In this document: positions 1 through 6,346 of the stretch, piece by piece
How positions within the stretch are numbered: position 1 is the first letter of the stretch
How the letters are laid out: every line of letters begins with the position of its first letter
Assembly: GCA_947175225.1 (NCBI GenBank)
Contig: CAMWLX010000211.1
Coordinates: 1 to 6,346 of the forward strand
Length of the DNA stretch: 6,346 bases
Direction of reading: 5' to 3'
Source: an uncultured Porphyromonadaceae bacterium
GTDB lineage: Bacteria; Bacteroidota; Bacteroidia; Bacteroidales; Muribaculaceae
Position numbers and translations under genes: made by a program
Notes under the pieces: generated by a model
Seen by the model: the letters and a program-made list of their open reading frames with translations, nothing else
Databases searched by the model: none
What the model was told of the DNA's origin: nothing

Positions 1-47
1 ACTCCCGCCATCGAGGCGAAGCCTAATATTTTATTTGTAGTCTTCAT
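1..47 (-). CDS. Partial gene start, putative exported protein or surface glycan-binding protein
   Basis: Only the first 15 full codons and two bases of a sixteenth are present; the gene continues beyond the low-coordinate edge. The readable peptide is MKTTNKILGFASMAGV: a basic N-terminus (K2, K6) followed by a mostly non-polar stretch, which is how a signal peptide or lipoprotein signal begins. The ATG lies 26 nt after the SusD stop codon, a spacing like the two other gaps in the locus, and the leader before it has no Shine-Dalgarno sequence, as with its neighbours. In many PULs the gene after susD encodes a surface glycan-binding lipoprotein (SusE/SusF position) or another secreted glycanase, so this is the likeliest role. 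That is inferred from position only: no lipobox cysteine and no domain is visible before the sequence ends. Confidence 0.72.
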   Translation of the reverse strand, partial: MKTTNKILGFASMAG

Positions 48-73
48 TTTGTCTTGTTGTTAGGGAGAGTGAA

Positions 74-1600
74 TTACTGGAAATAAGCGTCGTTCTGCTT
101 AAGAGTGCCATGGCACTTGTCGATCTCAGACTGCGGGAAAGGGAGATACTTCTTGCCGTCGGTATAGTTGCCGGTGCGGTCGTCGGGAATCTCGTTGCCT
201 TTTACAAGAAGATCCTTTGCAAGCCCTGTGCGGATAAGGTCCCAATAGCGTTTACCTTCGCCGAGGAATTCCCATGCACGTTCCTGTATGATATTGTCAA
301 GCGTAGCAGGCACTGAACTAAGTCCTGCTCTTGCGCGGACCTGATCAAGATATGCTTGAGCATTCGGAGAACCGAGTTCGGCAGCGTTGAGCAAAGTCTC
401 TGAATAGCGGTAGAGACGGAGATTGTTGTTGTAGTTAAGCACTGCGTCTGCAATCTGACTGGAGTTCCCGCCAATCTTGCCGGCATATTTGGCAAGGAAA
501 AGGCCGGTGTCTTGGAATCCAACCTGATATGATCCCGGTTCTGGCTTCCAGATAGATGCGTCGCGGCGTATATCTGCCGGATCATAAGAGTCGTAGCAAG
601 ACTGGCGTACAGTGCCAAATCCCCAGCCTGTATTGTCATGGATGCCATCAGAAGAATTGTAGCCACGGGGAAGGATCATACAAGGCACTACGGTGCCTCC
701 TGCCGTTCCACCCCAGCTCCAGTTGCGGCTTGCAAGATAATCGGAGTAGTTGATTTCCCAAACAGATTCACTCCCCCATTCGCCGGTCACATCCCAGATA
801 GAAGCAAAGTCGCTGACGAGCTGATACTTATTGGAGTTGATGATCTCTTCCATATATTGCAGTGCTTTTGGCTTGCGGTTGGCATCATTCTGATACATCA
901 CCACTTCAGCATAAAGCATATATACGAAGTGCTTTGTCACTCGTCCAAGCTCTGCTCCTTCACATTTCTCTGGCAGACGATTCAAAGCGATCACTTTCTC
1001 CAGATCCTGCATGATGAACTCATAGACTTCGTCTGCAGTGTACTGTGTGGCAAGGTAGCCGTTTTCGCCGCTGAGAGGTTGGTCATAATATGGTATATTG
1101 CCCCACCAATGCCAGAGATAATTATAGAAGAAAGCACGTAGAGCGAGCACCTGCGACTCATAGTACTCGCGGTTTGCGAGTTCCTGGTCTGTAGTTGGCT
1201 CCCAGTAGTTATACATATAATAGAGGGCGTCAATGCAACGCTTCACTCCAGAATAGGCATTGGAGTAGTTCGTGTCAAGCACAACTGTAGCAGTAGTGTT
1301 GAAGTTGAAGACTGTCTTCCACTGGTTCATGTCATTGACATCGCCGCCACCGGGGAAACACTGATCGGCTAAGACTTCCGGATAGATGTTGATGCCGCAA
1401 TAGTTGTTGGCGTAGTCAAACCAGTGCAAGGGGTCGTATGCGGCTACCACAGCCTGCTGGATATTGGCTTCTGTCTTATAGTAGTCTTCTACAGTGTCCT
1501 GGGTATTATTAGTGATGTCGAGCCATTCGCTTCCGCAGGAAGTAAGACCAAGCCCCATAGCCGCAACCGGGAGGAGGAATAATTTTTTATTGAGTTTCAT
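74..1600 (-). CDS. SusD/RagB-family outer-membrane glycan-binding lipoprotein
   Basis: A 508-residue SusD-like protein, a usual length for the family. It is the surface lid and glycan-binding partner of the SusC transporter encoded 22 nt upstream. The start is secure: it opens with a basic N-terminus, a hydrophobic core and a clean lipobox LTSC (C22), and the acidic residues E25 and D28 soon after the cysteine fit a Bacteroidota surface-export signal. The N-terminal SusD-like helical region (about 23-235) carries the family stretch around residues 148-176 (ESQVLALRAFFYNYLWHWWG). The C-terminal RagB/SusD region (about 280-508) has NLRLYRYSETLLNAAE (393-408), RARAG (422-426), RAWEFLGEGKRYWDLIRTG (441-459) and the terminal LPFPQSEID block (486-494). 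Aromatic residues W294, W296, W326 and F328 lie where SusD proteins often place glycan-contacting side chains, but assigning them to the binding site is inference. The mature protein has seven cysteines besides C22. Family is certain; ligand is inferred from the GH16 gene. Confidence 0.96.
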   Translation of the reverse strand: MKLNKKLFLLPVAAMGLGLTSCGSEWLDITNNTQDTVEDYYKTEANIQQAVVAAYDPLHWFDYANNYCGINIYPEVLADQCFPGGGDVNDMNQWKTVFNFNTTATVVLDTNYSNAYSGVKRCIDALYYMYNYWEPTTDQELANREYYESQVLALRAFFYNYLWHWWGNIPYYDQPLSGENGYLATQYTADEVYEFIMQDLEKVIALNRLPEKCEGAELGRVTKHFVYMLYAEVVMYQNDANRKPKALQYMEEIINSNKYQLVSDFASIWDVTGEWGSESVWEINYSDYLASRNWSWGGTAGGTVVPCMILPRGYNSSDGIHDNTGWGFGTVRQSCYDSYDPADIRRDASIWKPEPGSYQVGFQDTGLFLAKYAGKIGGNSSQIADAVLNYNNNLRLYRYSETLLNAAELGSPNAQAYLDQVRARAGLSSVPATLDNIIQERAWEFLGEGKRYWDLIRTGLAKDLLVKGNEIPDDRTGNYTDGKKYLPFPQSEIDKCHGTLKQNDAYFQ

Positions 1601-1622
1601 TTTGATAAGCTTTGTTGAAGTA

Positions 1623-4600
1623 TTACAGAGAAATATTGAAACCTACAGAGAATGTGCGTGCTTCCGGATAGTTGCCGTAGTCGATACCGATGTTAGTTCC
1701 GTCGCCTACCTCAGGAGTGAAGCCGTGATACTTTGTAGCTGTGAAGAGATTTTCCGCCATTACAAATACCCTGAAATTGTCAAGTCCAATCTTATTGATT
1801 ATATTGAAAGGAAGAGAGTATGAGAGGGTCAGGTTGGCGCAACGTAAGTAGGCGCCGTCATGGATATATAGGTCAGAGCTCTGCCAGTTGCGGGTGTCGG
1901 CAAGGCGGTAGATAGGAATTGTGTTTGAAGTTCCTTCTCCTGTCCAGCGGTTGAGCATCCAAGAAGGAAGGTTCTTTGCGGGGGTATCGCCACGTAGAGA
2001 GGCATCATAAATTTGGTTGCCCCAAACGCCCTGGAAATAAGCTGTAAGCTGCAGACCCTTCCATCCGAGACCGACATTGAAGCCGTATGTCCAGTCAGGC
2101 AGACCTTTACCGATCTTAGTGCGGTCGTCTGCATTGATAGTGCCGTCGCCATTTGTATCTACAAATCTAACGTCGCCGGGCTGTGCAAACCAAGAAGTCT
2201 GGCCGGCAGTGAGATGATATTGTTCATTGAAAGCGTCAGCTTCAGCCTGATTCTGGATGATGCCCGCAGTCTTATATCCATAGAAGAATGGGAATACCTC
2301 TCCGTTCATAGAGCGTGCTATATCTCCGGCAGTGGCGTTTGACACCTCAGATCTCCAACCGTCTGAGTTACCAAGATTGACGAGTGTATTCTTTACGTAA
2401 GATAGATTACCCCCAAGATTAACTTCAACTTCACCGAAAGTATGAGCCCAACGGAGATCCATTTCTACGCCGGTATTGTCCATAGTTCCGACGTTGCCGA
2501 TAGGAGCAGTCTCACCTACGTAGGTCGGGATCATCATGGTCATAAGCATACCTGTGGTGCGCTTCTTATACCAGTCAAAAGTAAACTGAAGAGAGTTATC
2601 GAAGAATCCGAGGTCAAGACCGATATCTGTCTGAGTGGATTCTTCCCATTTTAGGTCGGGGTTTGCAAGCCCGGAAGCCTTGCTGCCGTAGGTCTGGCTT
2701 GATCCTTCAGGACCAAAGTAGTAGTTATTGTTGCCGTTGGTCAGCACTGTGTAGGCGAAGTCACCGATAGCCTCGTTACCATTCTTACCCCAAGATGCAC
2801 GGATTTTTGTGTTGCTCCACCAATGCGGCCTTGTCTCGAGGAAAGGCTCGTTTGTGATATTCCAACCGGCAGACAACGATGGGAATGTTGCCCATTTATT
2901 GTTGGCTCCGAAGCGAGAAGAACCGTCTCGGCGCACGGTAGCCTGAATCATGTAGCGGCTTCCGAAGTCGTAGGAAACTCGACCGAAATAAGAGAGAAGC
3001 TTAGGCCATGCAGAGTTAGGACCGGCATTGCCTGTACGGTTACCTCCGTCTTCCTCTCCGGGCTGACCTTGTGCGACAGTCACCCAAGGTTTGTCAAAAT
3101 TATTAAGCTTATTCGCAGAAGCGTTTATCCACCATCCGGTGCCTTGCTTTGCAGACTCTCCGAGCACAACGTTGATATGATTGTCGCCGAATGTCTTATC
3201 ATAGAGTATAAGGTTTTCAAGCTGCCATGTCCATCCACGGTTCATTTCAGAATAAGCATCCGCATGGATTTCGTCACGATTGCTCAGGTTGCTATAATAG
3301 TTAGGTTCTGAGTGGCTGTTGCTTCCCCAGAAAGCGAGGTCGCCACCAAAGCTGATGCGATATGAAAGACCGTCCCATATCTGTAGCTCACCGATGATGT
3401 TGCTGACGATCTTGTGGCTCCAGTTTTTACCTGCCGGGAACGACCAACCATAGAATGTGTTAGTAAGTTCCTGATAACCGCCTCCGAAAGCTTCCGGCAC
3501 AGTGTAGAGATTGCCGGCTGCATCGTAGCGAGGTATATACTTGTCGTTTCCTGCATAATAGTCCATCTGATGCTGATATTCAGCAGAGCCGGGCTTTAGA
3601 GTCGGAGTCAACATCGGCGACATACCGATAGCATTTGTGATAGGAGCTCCGTAATAAGCACCGCCACCGCCGAATCCCTTCGAATGGATACGAGCATAAG
3701 AAAGATTGGTAGTCAGAACAAATTTATTGAGCCAATTGCGTTTCTTAGACTCATCAAAGAGAGTGTATATATTATTGGCACGTAGCGTCATACGGTTGTA
3801 GTTTGACTGGTCGTAATTGCCACCGACGATACCCTCTTGGTCAAAGTAGCCGAAAGAAAGGAAGTAGTTGACTTTATCACTTGCGCCGGAAACGGATACC
3901 TGATGATTCATGATAGGCGCATTATCGTTGAAGATAGCGGCTTGCCAGTCAAAACCATTACCATAGCTGTAAGGGTCAGCGTATGGAGCAGGTTGACCGA
4001 TATTCATGTATCCTTCATTCTTCATGATTGCGTATTGAGTGGCATTGAGGACGTCGATAGATTTCTGCTTAGACTGCCAGCCATAAGAGAAGTCGTAAGA
4101 AACCTTTGCGCGACCCTGCACACCATTCTTTGTTGTGACGAGCACAACGCCATTGGCTGCACGAGCACCGTAGACCGCACCGGAGGCAGCATCCTTAAGC
4201 ACCTCAATACTCTTGATATCGGCAGGGTTAAGATAGTCGATACCTCCATCGATAGGCATACCGTCGACGATATAAAGAGGATTGGAGTTGTTGATAGTGC
4301 CGACACCACGCACGCGGATTTGAGCGGCAGCACCGGGTTGGCCGTTGGCTGTGGTAGCGGTTACACCGGCTGTCACACCCTTGAGTGCATTCTGTACGTT
4401 TGTCGGGACAGTTTGTGCAAGGGTCTCCTCGCTTACGCTTGAGATAGCTGCTGTCACAACGCTCTTCTTCTGTGTGCCGTAACCGACCACTACCACGTCA
4501 TCAAGAATCTGAGAATCCTCAATCATCTGTATAGTAAGGTTCGACATCGGCCCTGTCACCTTCACCTCTTGTGGAGTGCATCCGATATAGTTGAAATAGA

Positions 4601-4805
4601 GGGTTGACCCTTTAGGGGCATTGATGGCGAAGGCTCCGTCGATGTCTGTTGCCGTTCCGATAGCAGTACCTTTCACCATGACAGTCGCGCCGATCAGCGG
4701 TTCTCCGTCGAGTGACGATATCACTTTTCCGGAGACTTTGACATCCTGGGCGTAGAGTCCCAGTGAAGTCAAGATCGCGATTAGAAATAAGGTTAATTTC
4801 TTCAT
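1623..4805 (-). CDS. SusC/RagA-family TonB-dependent outer-membrane transporter
   Basis: A 1060-residue SusC-type transporter that imports oligosaccharides across the outer membrane with energy from TonB-ExbBD. The start gives a signal peptide with a probable signal peptidase I site after A19 (LYA|Q). Next comes a carboxypeptidase-regulatory-like domain (about 22-95: SGKVISSLDGEPLIGATVMVKGT and IDGAFAI), then the TonB-box region with DDVVVVGYGTQKK (102-114), then the plug (about 115-229) with the SusC signature VRGVGTINNSNPLYIVDGMP (165-184) and ADIKSIEVLKDAASGAVYGA (195-214). The remaining ~830 residues are the beta-barrel. A calcium-loop-like DTNGDGTINADD (883-894) sits in the barrel part, with D883, N885, D887, T889, N891 and D894 at ligand spacing; this is a frequent element of SusC proteins. 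There is no N-terminal STN signalling domain, so direct ECF-sigma/anti-sigma control through this protein is unlikely. The protein ends FSVGFNISL, with Leu last rather than the common aromatic residue. The gene begins 27 nt after the GH16 stop and is followed by susD. Substrate specificity cannot be read from sequence. Confidence 0.97.
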   Translation of the reverse strand: MKKLTLFLIAILTSLGLYAQDVKVSGKVISSLDGEPLIGATVMVKGTAIGTATDIDGAFAINAPKGSTLYFNYIGCTPQEVKVTGPMSNLTIQMIEDSQILDDVVVVGYGTQKKSVVTAAISSVSEETLAQTVPTNVQNALKGVTAGVTATTANGQPGAAAQIRVRGVGTINNSNPLYIVDGMPIDGGIDYLNPADIKSIEVLKDAASGAVYGARAANGVVLVTTKNGVQGRAKVSYDFSYGWQSKQKSIDVLNATQYAIMKNEGYMNIGQPAPYADPYSYGNGFDWQAAIFNDNAPIMNHQVSVSGASDKVNYFLSFGYFDQEGIVGGNYDQSNYNRMTLRANNIYTLFDESKKRNWLNKFVLTTNLSYARIHSKGFGGGGAYYGAPITNAIGMSPMLTPTLKPGSAEYQHQMDYYAGNDKYIPRYDAAGNLYTVPEAFGGGYQELTNTFYGWSFPAGKNWSHKIVSNIIGELQIWDGLSYRISFGGDLAFWGSNSHSEPNYYSNLSNRDEIHADAYSEMNRGWTWQLENLILYDKTFGDNHINVVLGESAKQGTGWWINASANKLNNFDKPWVTVAQGQPGEEDGGNRTGNAGPNSAWPKLLSYFGRVSYDFGSRYMIQATVRRDGSSRFGANNKWATFPSLSAGWNITNEPFLETRPHWWSNTKIRASWGKNGNEAIGDFAYTVLTNGNNNYYFGPEGSSQTYGSKASGLANPDLKWEESTQTDIGLDLGFFDNSLQFTFDWYKKRTTGMLMTMMIPTYVGETAPIGNVGTMDNTGVEMDLRWAHTFGEVEVNLGGNLSYVKNTLVNLGNSDGWRSEVSNATAGDIARSMNGEVFPFFYGYKTAGIIQNQAEADAFNEQYHLTAGQTSWFAQPGDVRFVDTNGDGTINADDRTKIGKGLPDWTYGFNVGLGWKGLQLTAYFQGVWGNQIYDASLRGDTPAKNLPSWMLNRWTGEGTSNTIPIYRLADTRNWQSSDLYIHDGAYLRCANLTLSYSLPFNIINKIGLDNFRVFVMAENLFTATKYHGFTPEVGDGTNIGIDYGNYPEARTFSVGFNISL

Positions 4806-4832
4806 TTGGTTAGTTGTTATTGGGTTATTAAA

Positions 4833-6224
4833 TTATTTCTTTTGGAAGATACGTACATAGTCTACTATCATTGAGACTGGGAGTGCGTTTTCGTCTACTC
4901 CTTTATATCCGCCCCAATCGCCACCCCAAGCAAGATTGAGGATAGGATAGAAAGCATAGTGGAAAGGCCAGCTGTCGTGGTCGGCACCCATTGATGCCTT
5001 TGTGGCGCGGAGCTGTACTTTGCCATCTACATAAGTGATGATTTCGTCTGCCGTCCATTCAACCGAATATACGTGGAAGTCACCCTCTGCACCGGCACAA
5101 TACATCTCATGAGTCTTCTGTGTGCCCTTGGTGTGGTTGTAGTTGCCGGTGTGGAGCGACGATGACACATAGTTTGGGTTTGCCCCTACTTCTTCCATGA
5201 TGTCGATCTCGCCGCAGTATGGCCAGGGATTTTTACTCCAGTCTACATTGGATGGCATCATCCAGAATGCCGGCCAAGTTCCTTTACCCTTAGGCAAATT
5301 GATGCGTGCCTCAAAATATCCGTAAAGCCATCCGGTATTAGGCTTGGCATTCATGCGGCCTGAATATACTTTGCCGTCATTCCCTTTGAAGCAATTTATA
5401 TATAGGTAGCCGTCCTTTACTTCGAGTGTACGCTTTCCATCAATTTCTTTTGAAGTATAAGTCTGCAACTCATTGTTGACATGTCCGGGAGCCCAATTTT
5501 CGATGGTCCAGTCGCTGCTTGGGACGGAACCGGAATTGAACTCATCGCTCCATACGAGAGAATATCCTTCAGGAGCGTTTATTTCGTAGTCAAGCTGAGT
5601 GACCTGGATGTCGGTCTGATCGTTTCCGCAGATAAGGGTGATGGCAGCTTCACGAACTTTGGATGTATCGTTGACCTTTACTTTGACCTCAACCTGAGTA
5701 TCTCCCTTTCCTCCTTTTAAGGGAGTAATGCTCAGCCAATCGGCACCAGAAGAAAGACTCCAATCAGCGTTGGAGGAGATTGTGAAATTAGTAGAAGATT
5801 CCTGTTTACCCACCGTAATGGATTTTTCAGATGGGGTTGCTTTGGTCACATACCCTTGAGTCAGTGCTACGGTTTTCACCGTTTTCCCCCCTGACACAAT
5901 ATTGAGGGTTGCCGACCGCTCATCCATACCCGAATTAGCAGTTACGGAGACTTGCACCTTTGTATCCGTATCTTTCAAGCCACCACTTGGGCGGATTGTC
6001 ACCCAGTCAGCATCAGTCCTGATAGCCCAATCGGCATTTGCTTTTACAATAAGTTCAAGTGTAGCCGCCTCAGACCCGGTTGTCAAGGATTCCGGTGAGG
6101 TCGTAACTGTCACATTCGGATTTGTGGGGGTCGAATCGTCTTTAGAGGATCCGCCGCATGAAGCCATTAATGGGAAGCTTATGGCTAATGAGATAATCAA
6201 AAGAATTAGATTTGTCTTATTCAT
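4833..6224 (-). CDS. Surface lipoprotein glycoside hydrolase family 16, laminarinase type, with two BACON domains
   Basis: A 463-residue endo-acting beta-glucanase, probably anchored on the cell surface. The signal peptide ends in MASC (C23; Met at -3 is a mildly atypical lipobox) and is followed by GGSSKDD, whose acidic pair fits surface export. Two BACON domains follow (about 38-123 and 130-210), each with the paired-tryptophan pattern NADW...ADW and a closing VxxTQ or VTQ strand. The GH16 domain (about 218-461) has NNELQTYT (250-257), GTWPAFWMMP (315-324), the catalytic motif EIDIME (339-344: E339 nucleophile, D341 helper, E344 acid/base), DFHVYSVEW (382-390) and the last strand MIVDYVRIF (452-460). 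The extra residue in ExDxxE is the beta-bulge form seen in laminarinase-type enzymes and points to the GH16_3 group. Family knowledge then suggests beta-1,3-glucan (laminarin) or mixed-linkage beta-1,3/1,4-glucan, cut with retention. GH16_3 also includes mucin O-glycan endo-galactosidases, so substrate is inferred. It is the first gene of the cluster, ahead of susC. Family confidence is high, substrate confidence moderate. Confidence 0.95.
   Translation of the reverse strand: MNKTNLILLIISLAISFPLMASCGGSSKDDSTPTNPNVTVTTSPESLTTGSEAATLELIVKANADWAIRTDADWVTIRPSGGLKDTDTKVQVSVTANSGMDERSATLNIVSGGKTVKTVALTQGYVTKATPSEKSITVGKQESSTNFTISSNADWSLSSGADWLSITPLKGGKGDTQVEVKVKVNDTSKVREAAITLICGNDQTDIQVTQLDYEINAPEGYSLVWSDEFNSGSVPSSDWTIENWAPGHVNNELQTYTSKEIDGKRTLEVKDGYLYINCFKGNDGKVYSGRMNAKPNTGWLYGYFEARINLPKGKGTWPAFWMMPSNVDWSKNPWPYCGEIDIMEEVGANPNYVSSSLHTGNYNHTKGTQKTHEMYCAGAEGDFHVYSVEWTADEIITYVDGKVQLRATKASMGADHDSWPFHYAFYPILNLAWGGDWGGYKGVDENALPVSMIVDYVRIFQKK
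5595..6113 (-). repeat. Tandem BACON domain repeat within the GH16 gene
   Basis: Two copies of an about 80-90-residue Ig-like BACON module lie in tandem between the lipid anchor and the catalytic domain (copy 1 about 5856-6113, copy 2 about 5595-5837). They align at NADWAIRTDADWVTIRP with NADWSLSSGADWLSITP, then at a glycine-rich turn, at R-A-T-L against R-A-A-I-T-L, and at a final TQ. The copies are diverged at protein level, so this is an old duplication or domain recruitment, not a recent DNA repeat. BACON domains are known in Bacteroidota surface enzymes and are often thought to act as spacers or possible glycan or mucin binders. A spacer role here is inference. Confidence 0.85.
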
Positions 6225-6264
6225 ATGTAGGTTTATTATTTTCTATTATGGGGTTTGACATCTG

Positions 6265-6272
6265 CAAAATTA
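6265..6272 (-). promoter_or_regulatory. Candidate Bacteroidota -7 promoter element (TAATTTTG)
   Basis: Read on the minus strand this is TAATTTTG, an exact match to the TAnnTTTG -7 box of the Bacteroidota housekeeping sigma factor. It lies 40 nt before the GH16 start codon, which would give a 5' leader of about 30-35 nt. The -33 partner is poor: a TTTTG (minus strand, 6284-6288) is present but only 11 nt upstream of the box, where about 19-21 nt is usual, and the position with correct spacing reads TGCA. A weak -33 would fit a promoter that needs an activator, as PUL promoters often do, but one 8-bp match in A/T-rich DNA can arise by chance. Confidence 0.4.
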
Positions 6273-6314
6273 ATCATTCCCTTCAAAAGCTTGCAGCCTG
6301 AGAATATAAAGGTA

Positions 6315-6343
6315 AATGACAATAATATTAAATCATTGTCATT
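6315..6343. promoter_or_regulatory. Perfect 9-bp inverted repeat, candidate operator upstream of the operon
   Basis: AATGACAAT (6315-6323) and ATTGTCATT (6335-6343) are exact reverse complements separated by 11 nt, giving a dyad with arm centres 20 nt apart, about two helical turns. It sits 91-119 nt upstream of the GH16 start codon, and its centre is about 57 nt upstream of the candidate -7 box, a usual place for an activator. The arms are A/T-rich and no T-run follows on either strand, so an intrinsic terminator is less likely. The regulator is not in the window; HTCS or AraC-like proteins are common for beta-glucan PULs but cannot be inferred from this site. Confidence 0.42.
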
Positions 6344-6346
6344 CAT

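Larger units (their letters stand above)
6225..6346 (-). other. Upstream leader and intergenic region of the PUL operon
   Basis: This 122-nt A/T-rich stretch upstream of the GH16 gene holds the inverted repeat and the candidate -7 box described separately. The bases directly before the GH16 ATG contain no Shine-Dalgarno sequence, as is usual in Bacteroidota. The window ends inside the region, so the end of any upstream gene, or the start of a divergent one, is not visible. Confidence 0.6.

Noticed and set aside
638..1141. 167-codon plus-strand open frame opposite susD
   Set aside because: It is fully antisense to the SusD gene, with no recognisable domain and no leader or promoter of its own.
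2124..2159. Dockerin or EF-hand-like DTNGDGTINADD in SusC as a sign of a cellulosome-type fusion
   Set aside because: A single DxNGDGxI element followed by an IGKGLPDWTYGFN-like stretch is a common part of SusC/RagA barrels. There is no second copy or dockerin helix pattern.
3837..4442. 201-codon plus-strand open frame opposite the susC plug region
   Set aside because: It lies wholly opposite a certain SusC coding sequence, matches no family I recognise, and is a typical antisense shadow of a GC-moderate gene.
4806..4832. Possible terminator or separate promoter between the GH16 gene and susC
   Set aside because: The gap is 27 nt of A/T-rich sequence, including in-frame tandem stops after the GH16 TAA, with no stem-loop and no TAnnTTTG box, so read-through is expected.
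5902..6258. 118-codon plus-strand open frame across the GH16 start
   Set aside because: It is antisense to the signal peptide and first BACON domain, and its C-terminal part reads through the A/T-rich leader. It has no family features.
6315..6343. The inverted repeat as an intrinsic terminator of an upstream gene
   Set aside because: The stem is A/T-rich with an 11-nt loop, and no T-run follows on either strand. An operator reading is the better fit.
6236..6346. 36-codon minus-strand frame (MNDNDLILLSFTFIFSGCKLL...) with a lipobox-like FSGC, ending in two TAA stops before the GH16 gene
   Set aside because: It occupies the same bases as the inverted repeat and the candidate promoter, has no recognisable relative, and a hydrophobic peptide is expected by chance from A/T-rich DNA. 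It could also be the tail of an upstream gene, which the window edge prevents testing.
1..6346. CRISPR array, tRNA/rRNA, insertion sequence, integrase or recombination site
   Set aside because: No regularly spaced direct repeats, no cloverleaf or rRNA sequence, no transposase or recombinase frame and no flanking terminal repeats were seen. Coding fills about 97 percent of the window.

Overview
The window looks like Bacteroidota DNA, most likely from a gut-type member of the Bacteroidales; family and species cannot be fixed from the sequence alone. The reasons are an adjacent SusC/SusD pair (a hallmark of this phylum), surface lipoproteins with acidic residues just after the lipidated cysteine, BACON domains, A/T-rich leaders without a Shine-Dalgarno sequence before all four start codons, and a TAnnTTTG-type promoter element. 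Every gene lies on the minus strand, so the locus reads from high to low coordinates.

Layout in the direction of transcription: an A/T-rich leader (6225-6346) with a perfect 9-bp inverted repeat and a candidate -7 promoter box; a surface lipoprotein with two BACON domains and a GH16 laminarinase-type catalytic domain (4833-6224); a SusC/RagA-type TonB-dependent transporter (1623-4805); its SusD/RagB-type glycan-binding lipoprotein (74-1600); and the first 16 codons of a fourth gene with an export-signal-like start, which runs off the low-coordinate edge (1-47). The gaps are only 27, 22 and 26 nt, with no visible terminator, so the four genes probably form one operon.

This is the core of a polysaccharide utilisation locus (PUL). 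The inferred pathway is as follows: the GH16 enzyme cuts a beta-glucan at the cell surface, SusD captures the oligosaccharides and closes over SusC, and SusC imports them into the periplasm using TonB energy. The GH16 motifs favour a beta-1,3- or mixed-linkage beta-1,3/1,4-glucan, but substrate cannot be proved from sequence. No regulator, GH3, GH158 or other periplasmic enzyme lies inside the window.

I do not see an undescribed system here. The points most worth a second look are the upstream inverted repeat as a possible operator, the GH16 gene standing ahead of susC/susD, its tandem BACON architecture, and the cut-off fourth gene.
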